Assembly (NCBI RefSeq): GCF_016863435.1
Contig: NZ_BOOW01000046.1
Span: forward strand, 1-64,000
Length of the DNA stretch: 64,000 nt
Reading direction: 5' to 3'
DNA from: Sinosporangium siamense
GTDB taxonomy: Bacteria; Actinomycetota; Actinomycetes; Streptosporangiales; Streptosporangiaceae
Part shown: positions 24,989 through 33,710 of the stretch, in pieces
Position numbering within the stretch: the first letter of the stretch is position 1
How the letters are laid out: each line of letters starts with the position of its first letter
The notes under the pieces: model-generated
Seen by the model: only the letters and a program-made list of their open reading frames with translations
Told to the model about the DNA's origin: nothing
Database searches by the model: none
Position numbers and translations under genes: made by a program

Positions 24989-25981
24989 ATGGATGTTTCG
25001 GTGTGGGTGTGGGCCGCCACGATCGGTGGTCTTCTGCTCATTCTGGCCTTTGACCTGTGGATTGTGGACCGGGGAGAGCCCCGTGAGTTCACAGTCCGGC
25101 AGGCGGGGTTCTGGGTTGGTTTCTACGTCAGTTTGGCGGTGCTCTTCGGCATCGGCATCGGTTTGGTCGGCGGTGGCACTCCGATGCAGGAGTTCTTCGC
25201 CGGCTACATCACCGAATACAGCCTGAGCGTCGACAACCTCTTCATCTTCTACCTGATCATGAGCCGCTTCGCGGTGCCGAAGATCTACCAGCACAAGGTG
25301 CTGCTCATCGGCATCCTGATGGCCCTCGTCATGCGCGGCATCTTCATCGCGCTCGGCTCGGCGGCCCTCACCCACTTCAGCTGGCTCTTCTACGTGTTCG
25401 GGGCCTTCCTCATCTACACCGCGATCGGCATCATCCGCTCGCACAACAAGGACGACGACAACCTCCCGGAGAACGCCGTTCTGCGCTGGGTGCGCCGGAC
25501 GCTGCCGACGACCCCCGAATATGTCGGCTCCAGCATCATCACGAAGATCGACGGTAAGCGTTTCGTCACCCCGATGCTCATCGTGATGGTCGCGATCGGC
25601 ACCACCGACCTGCTGTTCGCCCTCGACTCGATCCCCGCGATCTTCGGACTCACCACCGACGCCTTCATCGTCTTCACCGCCAACGCGTTTGCCCTGATGG
25701 GACTGCGTCAGCTCTACTTCCTCCTGGGTGGTCTGCTCCAGCGGCTGGTCTACCTCTCCTACGGACTTGCGTTCATCCTCGGCTTCATCGGGGTTAAGCT
25801 GATCCTCGAAGCGCTCCACAGCAGCGGCGTGCATTGGGCTCCCGAGGTTCCGATCGTGGTTTCCCTCTCGGTCATCGGCGGCACCATGGTGATCACCACC
25901 GTGGCGAGCCTGATGAAGTCCCGTCGTGACAACCGCAAGAGCAAGGAGACCTCCGCACCCGCCGATGTGCGGCAGGGCTAG
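24989..25981 (+). CDS. TerC family membrane protein (probable Mn2+ exporter)
   Basis: The 330-residue protein is an integral membrane TerC with about nine hydrophobic segments. It has the acidic membrane motifs of the family, EYSLSVDNLFIFYLIMSRF (about residues 75-93) and FALDSIPAIFGLTTDAFIVFTANAFALMGLRQLYF. Members linked to yybP-ykoY riboswitches (Alx, YkoY, YceF type) export manganese or metallate secreted enzymes. ATG 24989 follows GGAGG (24973-24977), the element occluded by the riboswitch hairpin. It is probably monocistronic and followed by a long hairpin. Confidence 0.92.
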   Translation: MDVSVWVWAATIGGLLLILAFDLWIVDRGEPREFTVRQAGFWVGFYVSLAVLFGIGIGLVGGGTPMQEFFAGYITEYSLSVDNLFIFYLIMSRFAVPKIYQHKVLLIGILMALVMRGIFIALGSAALTHFSWLFYVFGAFLIYTAIGIIRSHNKDDDNLPENAVLRWVRRTLPTTPEYVGSSIITKIDGKRFVTPMLIVMVAIGTTDLLFALDSIPAIFGLTTDAFIVFTANAFALMGLRQLYFLLGGLLQRLVYLSYGLAFILGFIGVKLILEALHSSGVHWAPEVPIVVSLSVIGGTMVITTVASLMKSRRDNRKSKETSAPADVRQG

Positions 25982-26025
25982 CGGAACCCGTGGCTGAGGC
26001 GCTTTGCTTGTCTAGTTGTGCTAAG

Positions 26026-26060
26026 CCTTGGTGAAGGATGGGTAGCATCCCTCACCAAGG
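26026..26060 (+). terminator. Long hairpin between terC and psd
   Basis: CCTTGGTGAAGGATG (26026-26040) pairs with CATCCCTCACCAAGG (26046-26060), a 15-bp stem with one A-C mismatch and a 5-nt loop. No T tract follows, so it may be an actinobacterial terminator without U-run or an RNA-stabilising element. Confidence 0.55.
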
Positions 26061-26107
26061 CGGCAAAACGTATAGCAATAGCCCGTAGCCATCACCAAAG
26101 GTTGTCC

Positions 26108-26755
26108 GTGTCCCACGATTCAGCAAGCACCACCTCAGGCCGCATGGGCCTGGCCCGTGGCGTCTCCCCGTGGCTGTTCCCCACCGTCGCGGCGGCGGCG
26201 GTCACCTCGGCGCTCGTTCGTCGCGACCGGCGCTGGGCGTTCGCGGCGGCGCCGCTGACCGCCCTCACCGGGGCCATGCTCTGGTTCTTCCGCGATCCCG
26301 AGCGTGAGCCCGGACAGGGGCGTGTCCTGTCGCCGGCCGATGGCACGGTGCAGAGCATCGACCCCTGGCCGGACGGGCGCACTCGTGTGGCGATCTTCAT
26401 GAGCCCGCTCAACGTGCATGTCAACCGGGCGCCCTTGGAGGGCACCGTCACCTCGGTGGAGCATGTCCCGGGCGGGTTCGTGCCCGCCTTCAACAAGGAC
26501 AGTGACAAGAACGAGCGGGTCGTGTGGCGCTTCGACACGGCGATCGGCGACCTTGAAGTGGTGCAGATCGCGGGCGCTGTGGCCCGCAGGATCGTGCCTT
26601 ACCTCGCTCCGGGCGCCAAGGTCGCCCGGGGCGAGCGCATTGGATTGATCCGCTTTGGCTCCCGGGTGGACATCTACCTGCCCGAGGGCATGATGCCCGC
26701 CGTCTCGGTCGGGCAGAAGACCGTGGCGGGGGTGACGCGACTTGACCGCGGCTGA
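26108..26755 (+). CDS. psd: Phosphatidylserine decarboxylase
   Basis: The 215-residue proenzyme is of the short PSD type. One N-terminal membrane segment (about 15-50) leads to FFRDPEREPG, LSPADGTVQSI, IFMSPLNVHVNRAPLEGTV, a PAFNKDSDKNER stretch and the autocleavage site RFGSRVDIYLP (Gly-Ser, giving a pyruvoyl group). It decarboxylates phosphatidylserine to phosphatidylethanolamine at the membrane. GTG 26108 is chosen over the upstream open frame because MSHDSASTTSG leads directly into the family start and AAAGG precedes it. It overlaps pssA by 14 bp. Confidence 0.93.
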   Translation: MSHDSASTTSGRMGLARGVSPWLFPTVAAAAVTSALVRRDRRWAFAAAPLTALTGAMLWFFRDPEREPGQGRVLSPADGTVQSIDPWPDGRTRVAIFMSPLNVHVNRAPLEGTVTSVEHVPGGFVPAFNKDSDKNERVVWRFDTAIGDLEVVQIAGAVARRIVPYLAPGAKVARGERIGLIRFGSRVDIYLPEGMMPAVSVGQKTVAGVTRLDRG

Positions 26756-27575
26756 CGCGACGAGCTGGCCCGTCGACGAGGTGGAGGAAGAGCCTCGGGG
26801 GCCTGTTGGAAAGGCGTTCCGCCTGTCGGCGGCAGACTCCCTGTCGCTGGGCAACGCGCTGTGCGGGTTCCTGTCGGTCTGTGTGCTCGTCTGGTCGGCG
26901 ATCGCCCAGCTCCAGGTGGAGCACCGGTTCGTTCCCGAGCCCCGTTACTTCGCCACCGCGGTCGTGCTGCTGCTGATCGGCGCGACCTGCGACCTGTTCG
27001 ACGGCCTGGTGGCTCGCAGGTTCAGGGCGTCGGCCATGGGGGCCGAGCTCGACAACCTCGCCGACGTGATCAGCTTCGGCTTCGCGCCCGCGATCATGAT
27101 CGTGTTCTGGGCGGGTTTCTCGGGCAGACTGCCGCTGTGGCTGGTGCTGATGGCCGCCGGATCGGTGCTGCTCGCGGGAGTCGTACGGCTTGCGCGCTTC
27201 GCCTGCGTCAAAACCAAGAGCGGCGATTTCATGGGCCTGCCCATTCCCATGGGCGCCATGACGATCGTCTCGATCGTGCTGCTGTTCCAGCCGTCCTACA
27301 TCACGATCGTGGCCGTGTTCGCGGTGGCGTGGCTGATGGTGAGCCGGGTGGAATATCCCAAGCCGAAGGGGCAGCTCGCCGCCGTCGTGCTGGCGTGGAT
27401 CATGATCAACGTGGCCTGCCTCACGGTGTGGGCGGCGTGGCCCGAGGGCGGCGACACCCTGATCAAGGTGGGGGCGAGCATGCAGATCGCCCTGGTCACC
27501 GCGATTCCGCTGCGGGTCCTGATGTTCAAGCGGGAGCAGCGCAAGGAGCGGAAGGACGGCATGCAGGTGCATTGA
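26742..27575 (+). CDS. pssA: CDP-diacylglycerol-serine O-phosphatidyltransferase
   Basis: The 277-residue integral membrane enzyme makes phosphatidylserine from CDP-diacylglycerol and serine. It carries the CDP-alcohol phosphotransferase signature: CDLFDGLVARRFRASAMGAELDNLAD fits D-x2-D-G-x2-A-R-x7-8-G-x3-D-x3-D, split here across residues about 87-112. About six further hydrophobic helices follow. It starts with TTG 26742 inside the end of psd, so the two steps of phosphatidylethanolamine synthesis are translationally coupled. A strong bidirectional hairpin follows. Confidence 0.93.
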   Translation: MTAADATSWPVDEVEEEPRGPVGKAFRLSAADSLSLGNALCGFLSVCVLVWSAIAQLQVEHRFVPEPRYFATAVVLLLIGATCDLFDGLVARRFRASAMGAELDNLADVISFGFAPAIMIVFWAGFSGRLPLWLVLMAAGSVLLAGVVRLARFACVKTKSGDFMGLPIPMGAMTIVSIVLLFQPSYITIVAVFAVAWLMVSRVEYPKPKGQLAAVVLAWIMINVACLTVWAAWPEGGDTLIKVGASMQIALVTAIPLRVLMFKREQRKERKDGMQVH

Positions 27576-27603
27576 CCTGCTTGTTGGTGATGTGGCTTCA
27601 TGT

Positions 27604-27627
27604 GGCCCGGTCCGTGTGGACCGGGCC
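27604..27627. terminator. Bidirectional terminator between pssA and bioB
   Basis: A perfect 10-bp stem, GGCCCGGTCC (27604-27613) and GGACCGGGCC (27618-27627), closes a GTGT loop between two convergent genes. Confidence 0.8.
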
Positions 27628-27654
27628 ATTGCCGTTTCCGGCTGCTTTGAGTGG

Positions 27655-28716
27655 TCAGGCGTTGGCGACCTCGGTGGTGCCCGCGCCGCGCTTGCGCACC
27701 TTCACCAGGTCGTGGTGGGTGTCGGGCGCCTGCTCGGGGTCGGCCCCCTCGACGGTGAAGCCGGCGTCGCGGATCATCTGCAGGTCGTCCTGCCCGGCCT
27801 GACCCTCGCTGGTGAGATAGTCGCCGAGGAAGATCGAGTTGGCCAGGTGCAGCGCGAGGGACTGCATGCCGCGCAGGTGGATCTCGCGCCCCCCGCCGAT
27901 GCGCAACTCCGCACCCGGGCAGACAAAGCGCACCATCGCCAGGATCCGCAGGCAGCGTTGCGGCGTCAGGTTCCACTCTCGCGCCAGAGGCGTGCCCTTG
28001 AACGGGATCAGGAAGTTGACCGGGATCGAGTCGGGGGCCAGCTCACGAAGTGCGAAGACCACGTCGACCAGGTCGTCGTCGCTCTCACCCATGCCCGCGA
28101 TGAGCCCGGAGCAGGGGGACAGGCCCGCGTGCTTGACCCGCTCGACGGTGTCCACCCGGTCGTCATAGGTGTGGGTGCTGCAGATCGAGGCGTATGTCGC
28201 GTCGGAGGTGTTGAGGTTGTGGTTGTAGGCGTCCGCCCCGGCCTGGCACAGCCGGTCGGCCTGCCCGTCGGACAGCAGACCGAGGCAGGCGCACACTTCG
28301 ACGTCGGGGTGGCTCTTTTTGATCTCCGAGATCGTGGTGGACACCCGGTCCACGTCGCGGTCCGTCGGCCCCCGTCCACTGGCCACCAGGCACACTCGGC
28401 TCGCCCCGGCCGCGATGCCCACCCCCGCCGTGGAGGTCGCCTCCTCGGGCTTCAACCAGGTGTATTTCAAAACCTCGGCCTTGGAACCAAGCCGCTGCGA
28501 ACAGTAGCTGCAGTCCTCCGGGCACAGCCCGCTCTTGAGGTTGACCAGGAAGTTGAGCTTGACCCGCCGGCCGAAGAAGTGCCTCCGCACGCGGAACCCG
28601 GCGGCGATCATGTCGAGCAGGTCATCCTCAGGTGTGGCAAGCACGGCAAGGGCCTCCTCGCGGGTCAGCGGTTCCCCGCCCACCGCTTTGTCGGCCAGTG
28701 CGTCGTACAGGTCCAT
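27655..28716 (-). CDS. bioB: Biotin synthase
   Basis: The 353-residue radical-SAM enzyme inserts sulfur into dethiobiotin. The [4Fe-4S] motif CPEDCSYC is at residues 65-72. [20 protein letters not shown] and [13 protein letters not shown] match BioB, and [18 protein letters not shown] supplies the C-terminal part. ATG 28716 ([11 protein letters not shown]) is the family start; the frame is open further upstream without similarity. No other biotin gene lies nearby. Upstream, a 13-bp inverted repeat sits between this gene and the hydrolase gene before it. Confidence 0.95.
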   Translation of the reverse strand: MDLYDALADKAVGGEPLTREEALAVLATPEDDLLDMIAAGFRVRRHFFGRRVKLNFLVNLKSGLCPEDCSYCSQRLGSKAEVLKYTWLKPEEATSTAGVGIAAGASRVCLVASGRGPTDRDVDRVSTTISEIKKSHPDVEVCACLGLLSDGQADRLCQAGADAYNHNLNTSDATYASICSTHTYDDRVDTVERVKHAGLSPCSGLIAGMGESDDDLVDVVFALRELAPDSIPVNFLIPFKGTPLAREWNLTPQRCLRILAMVRFVCPGAELRIGGGREIHLRGMQSLALHLANSIFLGDYLTSEGQAGQDDLQMIRDAGFTVEGADPEQAPDTHHDLVKVRKRGAGTTEVANA

Positions 28717-29094
28717 TGCATGCCTCTCGTTGGCGCGGGACGTCCGGTGATTTCGCATCGTAACCGAGGGCACGAGGATTGAACCTTGATCCTCGCGCCG
28801 ATGATCGAGGGGCGAATTTGATGGTTGTCCACACTTGCGCACAGCCGAGATCCCTGACTCCACTTGAGAAGCGGCGATGACGGAGAACCGCTCATGTTCC
28901 CGGCAAGCCACACCTCCCACGCCGGTACGGCGAAGCCGGGAACATGACCACCCACCCGACTACGGTCCGTAGCCGCCGCTTCGGTCGTGGATAGGGACGG
29001 GACCGGCCCGGTTCTCGTGAAAGGGCGGTCCGAGGGGTGCCAGGTCTTGTGCAGGGGCCGTTCGAGGTGGTCGTCCGGCCCCTACAGGAGACGG
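28717..29094. other. Intergenic region upstream of bioB with a long inverted repeat
   Basis: The 378-bp stretch has no gene. The inverted repeat at 28892-28947 is its main structure. No BirA- or BioQ-type operator that I recognise is visible. Confidence 0.4.
28892..28947. repeat. 13-bp perfect inverted repeat
   Basis: TCATGTTCCCGGC (28892-28904) and GCCGGGAACATGA (28935-28947) are exact complements with a 30-nt spacer. The spacer contains a second small hairpin (CGCCG/CGGCG). It could terminate the hydrolase transcript or serve as a regulator site in front of bioB. Confidence 0.65.
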
Positions 29095-29751
29095 TTACCA
29101 GCCGCGGGCGCGCCATTCGGGGAGGTGGGGGCGCTCGGCGCCGAGGGTGGTGTCCTTGCCGTGGCCGGGGTAGACCCACGTGTTGTCGGGGAGGCGGTCG
29201 AAGACGCGTTCCGAGACGTCGTTGAAGAGGCTGGTGAAGCGTGCGGGGTCCTTCTCGGTGTTGCCGACGCCGCCGGGGAACAGGGAGTCGCCGGTGAACA
29301 GGTGGAAACCCTCGTCGCCGGCGTCGTAAAGCAGGGCGATCGAGCCGGGGGTGTGGCCGCGCAGGTGGATCACCTCAAGGGTGGCCTGGCCCACGCGCAC
29401 CCGGCCGCCGTGCTCCACCAGGAGGTCGGTGCCCACGGGGATCTCGGGGGCGTCGAGGGAGTGGGCGATCACGGCGGCGCCGGTCTCGGTCGCGACCTCG
29501 GAGAGGGCGCCCCAGTGGTCGTGGTGGCGGTGGGTGGTGACGACCGCGCCGATCGAGTCGTCACCGATCAGTTCGAGGAGCCGGTCGGCCTCGGCGGCGG
29601 CGTCGATCAGCAGGCCGTCGTCCGTGGCCCGGCAGCGCAGCAGGTAGGCGTTGTTGTCGAAGGGGCCCACGGCGAGCTTGGAGATGGTGAGTCCGGCAAG
29701 CTCGCGGACGTCGGCGGGGCCACCCACCGTCACGTCGCCGGTGTAGGTCAC
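29095..29751 (-). CDS. Glyoxalase-II-like MBL-fold hydrolase
   Basis: The 218-residue product has the MBL zinc motif TTHRHHDHWGAL (HxHxDH), the HLRGHTPGSIALLYD block, LFTGDSLFPGGVGNT with the bridging Asp, and a C-terminal VYPGHGKDT with the last metal His. It resembles glyoxalase-II-type hydrolases of thioesters. GTG 29751 is preferred because GAGGAG lies 7 nt upstream; the frame runs up to 29802. In actinobacteria such a gene is commonly next to uvrA, here divergent. Substrate not known. Confidence 0.88.
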   Translation of the reverse strand: MTYTGDVTVGGPADVRELAGLTISKLAVGPFDNNAYLLRCRATDDGLLIDAAAEADRLLELIGDDSIGAVVTTHRHHDHWGALSEVATETGAAVIAHSLDAPEIPVGTDLLVEHGGRVRVGQATLEVIHLRGHTPGSIALLYDAGDEGFHLFTGDSLFPGGVGNTEKDPARFTSLFNDVSERVFDRLPDNTWVYPGHGKDTTLGAERPHLPEWRARGW

Positions 29752-30070
29752 GGAACACTCCTCAGAGGGCGAGATCAGGGTCGGATCGATTTCCCGTATC
29801 ACCCTAGGGCCACAGCCGCCACGGGTGCGGCCGACCGGCCGGGCATTGCGGGATGAACTTCATCCTGGCCGTTGGGCCTGATCAAAGGCCGCCTGTGCGG
29901 TGCCGTACACCGCATAGACTCGTGCGGCGGGCGACCTTTGGTCCGGTGGACGTAGTCTGAGGGGGACATCGGGGATCCCGGGACGGGCCCCCGAAAATTG
30001 TCAGTCCCCCTCACTAGTCTGCCGGTGCAGCATCTTTGACCATCTGACCTCTTGGGATATCGGGACCGCC
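29752..30070. other. Divergent promoter region of the MBL hydrolase and uvrA
   Basis: The 319-bp gap has no gene. I looked for an SOS box (TCGAAC-N4-GTTCGA) before uvrA and found none. No confident promoter hexamers are visible. Confidence 0.35.
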
Positions 30071-32911
30071 GTGGCTGACCGCCTCATCGTGCGTGGTGCG
30101 CGCGAACACAACCTCAAAGACGTCTCGCTCGACCTGCCGCGCGACGCCCTGATCGTCTTCACCGGGCTGTCGGGGTCGGGCAAGTCGAGCCTGGCCTTCG
30201 ACACGATCTTCGCGGAGGGACAGCGGCGCTATGTCGAGTCGCTGTCGGCCTATGCCCGGCAGTTCCTCGGGCAGATGGACAAGCCCGATGTCGACTTCAT
30301 CGAGGGTCTGTCGCCGGCCGTCTCGATCGATCAGAAGGCGACCAGCCGCAACCCCCGCTCGACGGTGGGCACGATCACCGAGGTCTACGACTATCTGCGG
30401 CTGCTCTGGGCCCGCATCGGCAAGCCGCACTGTCCCGAGTGCGCGCGGCCGATCGCGCGGCAGACGCCGCAGCAGATCGTCGACCGGGTGATGGAGCTCG
30501 ACGAGGGCACGAGGTTCCAGGTGCTGGCGCCGGTGGTGCGGGGCCGCAAGGGGGAATACGCGGAGCTGTTCCGCGAGCTCCAGACCAAGGGGTTCGCGCG
30601 GGCCAGGGTCGACGGGGCGGTCGTGCGGCTGGAGGAGCCGCCGACGCTCAAGAAATACGAGAAGCACGACATCGAGGTGATCGTCGACCGCCTCTCGGTC
30701 AAGGACGGCGCCCGCCGGCGGCTGACCGACTCGGTGGAGACGGCGCTTCGGCTCTCCGGCGGCACGATCACGCTGGAGTTCGTCGACCTGCCCGAGGACG
30801 ACCCGGGGCGCGAGAGGTTCTACTCCGAGCACCTCTACTGCCCTTATGACGACCTGTCGTTCGAGGAGCTTGAGCCGCGGTCGTTCTCCTTCAACTCGCC
30901 GTTCGGCGCCTGCCCCGACTGCACCGGCCTCGGCACGCGCATGGAGGTCGACCCCGACCTGCTCGTGCCCGACCCCGAGCGCACGCTGGGCGACGGCGCC
31001 ATCTCCCCGTGGGCCAACGGCCACACGAGCGACTATTTCCTGCGGCTCGTCGAGGCGCTCGGCCTCGCGCTCGGGTTCACGCTCGACACTCCGTGGGAGA
31101 AGCTCACGAAGAAGGCGCAGAAGGCCCTGCTGCACGGCCACAACGAGCAGGTCCACGTGCGCTACAGCAACAGGTTCGGCCGGCAGCGGGCCTATTACAC
31201 CAACTTCGACGGTGTGATCCCGTGGGTGCGGCGCCGGCACGCCGAGTCCGAGAGCGACGCGATGCGCGAGCGCTTCGAGGGGTTCATGCGGGAGATTCCC
31301 TGTGCCTCCTGCAAGGGCGCGCGGCTCAAGCCGGTCTCGCTGGCCGTGACGGTCGCCGACCGGTCGATCGCCGCGGTCTCCGCCATGTCCATCGGCGAGT
31401 GCGCGGAGTTCCTGGGCGCTCTGGCGCTCTCCGACCGCGACATGCAGATCGCCGAGCGCGTGGTCAAGGAGATCAACGCGCGGCTCGGGTTCCTGCTCGA
31501 CGTGGGACTCGACTACCTCACGATGGACCGCGCGGCGGGCACCCTCGCCGGTGGCGAGGCGCAGCGCATCCGCCTTGCGACGCAGATCGGCTCCGGCCTG
31601 GTCGGGGTGCTCTACGTGCTCGACGAGCCGTCCATCGGGTTGCACCAGCGCGACAACCACCGCCTGCTTGAGACCTTGATCCGCCTGCGCGACATGGGCA
31701 ACACGCTGATCGTGGTCGAGCACGACGAGGACACGATCGCCGCGGCCGACTGGGTGGTCGACATCGGGCCGGGCGCGGGCGAGCACGGCGGCCAGGTGGT
31801 CGTGTCGGGGACGGTGTCGGAGCTGCTGGAAAGCGAGGACTCCCTCACGGGGGCTTACCTCTCGGGTCGCAAATCCATCGAGATCCCCCCGCTCAGACGG
31901 CCGCGCGACAAGAAGCGCCAGCTCGTGGTCAAGGGCGCACGTGAGCACAACCTGAAGGGCGTGGACGTCGAGTTCCCGCTCAGTGTGTTCACCGCAGTCA
32001 CGGGGGTGTCGGGGTCGGGCAAGTCGACGCTGGTCAACGACATCCTCTACACCGCGCTCGCCAAGGAGCTGCACGGCGCGCGGGCGGTGCCGGGCCGCCA
32101 TTCCCGCATCAACGGCATGGACCACGTCGACAAGGTCGTCCACGTCGACCAGTCGCCGATCGGCCGCACCCCGAGGTCCAACCCGGCGACCTATACCGGC
32201 GTGTTCGACAACGTGCGCAAGCTTTTCGCGCAGACGACCGAGGCCAAGGTCAGGGGCTATCTGCCCGGGCGGTTCAGCTTCAACGTCAAGGGCGGCCGCT
32301 GCGAGGCGTGCGCGGGCGACGGCACCATCAAGATCGAGATGAACTTCCTGCCCGACGTCTACGTCCCGTGTGAGGTGTGCCACGGCGCCCGCTACAACCG
32401 CGAGACGCTGGAGGTGCACTACAAGGGCAAGACGATCTCCGAGGTCCTCGACATGCCGATCGAGGAGGCCCTCGGCTTCTTCGAGGCCATCCCGGCGATC
32501 CGCCGCCACCTGCAGACGCTCAACGACGTCGGCCTCGGCTACGTCCGGCTGGGTCAGCCCGCCACGACGTTGTCGGGCGGCGAGGCGCAGCGGGTCAAGC
32601 TCGCCTCGGAGCTTCAGCGCCGCTCCACCGGGCGCACGGTCTATGTGCTCGACGAGCCGACGACAGGTCTGCACTTCGAGGACATCAGGCGGCTGCTCGG
32701 CGTGCTCGGGCGGCTGGTCGACGGCGGCAACACCGTGATCGTCATCGAGCACAACCTCGATGTGATCAAGACGGCCGACTGGATTGTCGACATGGGCCCG
32801 GAGGGCGGCTCGCGCGGCGGCACCGTTCTCGCGACCGGCACTCCGGAGGAGGTCGCGCTGGTGGAGGCGAGCCACACAGGGCGCTTCCTGCGCAAGATCC
32901 TCGGAAGCTAG
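30071..32911 (+). CDS. uvrA: Excinuclease ABC subunit A
   Basis: The 946-residue product is the damage-recognition ATPase of nucleotide excision repair. Two ABC cassettes are present: Walker A at GLSGSGKSS (residues 32-40) and at GVSGSGKST (near 645). Signature segments are [20 protein letters not shown] and [16 protein letters not shown], and Walker B regions [16 protein letters not shown] and [15 protein letters not shown] follow. Zinc-finger cysteines occur in pairs ([35 protein letters not shown]...CEVCHG). GTG 30071 fits the family start [16 protein letters not shown]. The window also carries uvrC, separated by two unrelated genes. Confidence 0.97.
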   Translation: MADRLIVRGAREHNLKDVSLDLPRDALIVFTGLSGSGKSSLAFDTIFAEGQRRYVESLSAYARQFLGQMDKPDVDFIEGLSPAVSIDQKATSRNPRSTVGTITEVYDYLRLLWARIGKPHCPECARPIARQTPQQIVDRVMELDEGTRFQVLAPVVRGRKGEYAELFRELQTKGFARARVDGAVVRLEEPPTLKKYEKHDIEVIVDRLSVKDGARRRLTDSVETALRLSGGTITLEFVDLPEDDPGRERFYSEHLYCPYDDLSFEELEPRSFSFNSPFGACPDCTGLGTRMEVDPDLLVPDPERTLGDGAISPWANGHTSDYFLRLVEALGLALGFTLDTPWEKLTKKAQKALLHGHNEQVHVRYSNRFGRQRAYYTNFDGVIPWVRRRHAESESDAMRERFEGFMREIPCASCKGARLKPVSLAVTVADRSIAAVSAMSIGECAEFLGALALSDRDMQIAERVVKEINARLGFLLDVGLDYLTMDRAAGTLAGGEAQRIRLATQIGSGLVGVLYVLDEPSIGLHQRDNHRLLETLIRLRDMGNTLIVVEHDEDTIAAADWVVDIGPGAGEHGGQVVVSGTVSELLESEDSLTGAYLSGRKSIEIPPLRRPRDKKRQLVVKGAREHNLKGVDVEFPLSVFTAVTGVSGSGKSTLVNDILYTALAKELHGARAVPGRHSRINGMDHVDKVVHVDQSPIGRTPRSNPATYTGVFDNVRKLFAQTTEAKVRGYLPGRFSFNVKGGRCEACAGDGTIKIEMNFLPDVYVPCEVCHGARYNRETLEVHYKGKTISEVLDMPIEEALGFFEAIPAIRRHLQTLNDVGLGYVRLGQPATTLSGGEAQRVKLASELQRRSTGRTVYVLDEPTTGLHFEDIRRLLGVLGRLVDGGNTVIVIEHNLDVIKTADWIVDMGPEGGSRGGTVLATGTPEEVALVEASHTGRFLRKILGS

Positions 32912-32922
32912 AGTCATGCAGC

Positions 32923-32961
32923 GGACCCATAGAGGGGCAAACCCCCTCTATGGGTCCTTTT
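32923..32961 (+). terminator. Strong rho-independent terminator after uvrA
   Basis: A perfect 15-bp stem, GGACCCATAGAGGGG (32923-32937) and CCCCTCTATGGGTCC (32943-32957), with a 5-nt loop is followed by TTTT. Confidence 0.95.
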
Positions 32962-33054
32962 CTTCACACCGGCCACACTTTTTCTGCGGCATGCTGAACG
33001 CGCGTGCGGTCCGTGCACGTACCCCGAGATATGACGAACCTAGAAAGTGGGCCC

Positions 33055-33504
33055 ATGACTGAGACGACACGCCGCGCGGTGATGACGGGCGCCGGGGGCG
33101 CCGGGATCACGCTGCTCCTCACCGCCTGTGGGGGCGGCTCGCAGGAGACGACGGCCCAGGCGTCCCCGCCGCCGGCGCAGGGAGCCGAGGCGGGCGCGGG
33201 AGCGGGTGCCGGCGCGGGCCGGGCGGCCCTGGCCAAGACCGCCGACATCCCCGAGGGCGGAGGCAAGATCTTCGCGGGGGAGAAGGTCGTGGTCACACAG
33301 CCGACGCCGGGTGAGTTCAAGGCGTTCAGCGCCTCCTGCACCCATCAGGGCTGCACGGTGGCCAGCGTCGCCGACACGATCAACTGCCCCTGCCACGGCG
33401 CGAAGTTCAACATCGCCGACGGTTCGGTGGTGAACGGCCCGGCGAAGAAGCCGCTCCCGGTCCGGGAGATCAAGGTCGACGGCGAGTCGATCCTCCTCGT
33501 CTGA
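33055..33504 (+). CDS. Rieske [2Fe-2S] lipoprotein
   Basis: The 149-residue product begins with a twin-arginine/lipoprotein signal. ETTRRAVMTGAGG is followed by LLLTACGGG, a lipobox with Cys near residue 23. A low-complexity Gly/Ala linker (AEAGAGAGAGAGRAA) leads to a Rieske domain with both cluster motifs, CTHQGC (about 98-103) and CPCHGAKF (about 114-121). It is probably exported folded through Tat with its cluster and anchored outside the membrane as an electron-transfer protein. ATG 33055 is chosen; the frame is open from 33004 with another ATG at 33031. The partner is unknown; no oxidoreductase is adjacent. Confidence 0.9.
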   Translation: MTETTRRAVMTGAGGAGITLLLTACGGGSQETTAQASPPPAQGAEAGAGAGAGAGRAALAKTADIPEGGGKIFAGEKVVVTQPTPGEFKAFSASCTHQGCTVASVADTINCPCHGAKFNIADGSVVNGPAKKPLPVREIKVDGESILLV

Positions 33505-33516
33505 GATCTGAAGTAT

Positions 33517-33573
33517 TGCCTCCGATCTAGAGGTGATGCCTCCGATCTAGAGGTGATGCCTCCGATCTAGAGG
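33517..33573. repeat. Three 20-bp direct repeats (iteron-like)
   Basis: TGCCTCCGATCTAGAGGTGA occurs at 33517-33536 and 33537-33556, and a third copy missing its last three bases lies at 33557-33573. The 20-bp period is close to two helical turns. Each unit holds a partly symmetric CCTC...GAGG core. The array lies between the Rieske gene and its terminator. Confidence 0.8.
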
Positions 33574-33584
33574 CCGGCCGAACG

Positions 33585-33625
33585 CACCCCAGAGAGGAGT
33601 GGGCCCACTCTGGGGTGTTTGTGGT
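33585..33625 (+). terminator. Terminator after the Rieske gene
   Basis: CACCCCAGAG (33585-33594) pairs with CTCTGGGGTG (33608-33617) across a 13-nt loop; a T-rich tail (TTTGTGGTTTTT) follows. Confidence 0.85.
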
Positions 33626-33710
33626 TTTTGGCCACCTTTGGGGGTTTTTCGCGGACGAAGTGCGGCAAAGTCGTCATTGAGGGCTGTGAACGGCCGGCCG
33701 GGGGGTTGCC

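Noticed and set aside
29900-30070. SOS box before uvrA
   Set aside because: No sequence close to TCGAAC-N4-GTTCGA was found.
30014-32917. 967-codon open frame antisense to uvrA
   Set aside because: It mirrors the uvrA codons with third-position GC bias and has no family motif; a GC-rich shadow frame.
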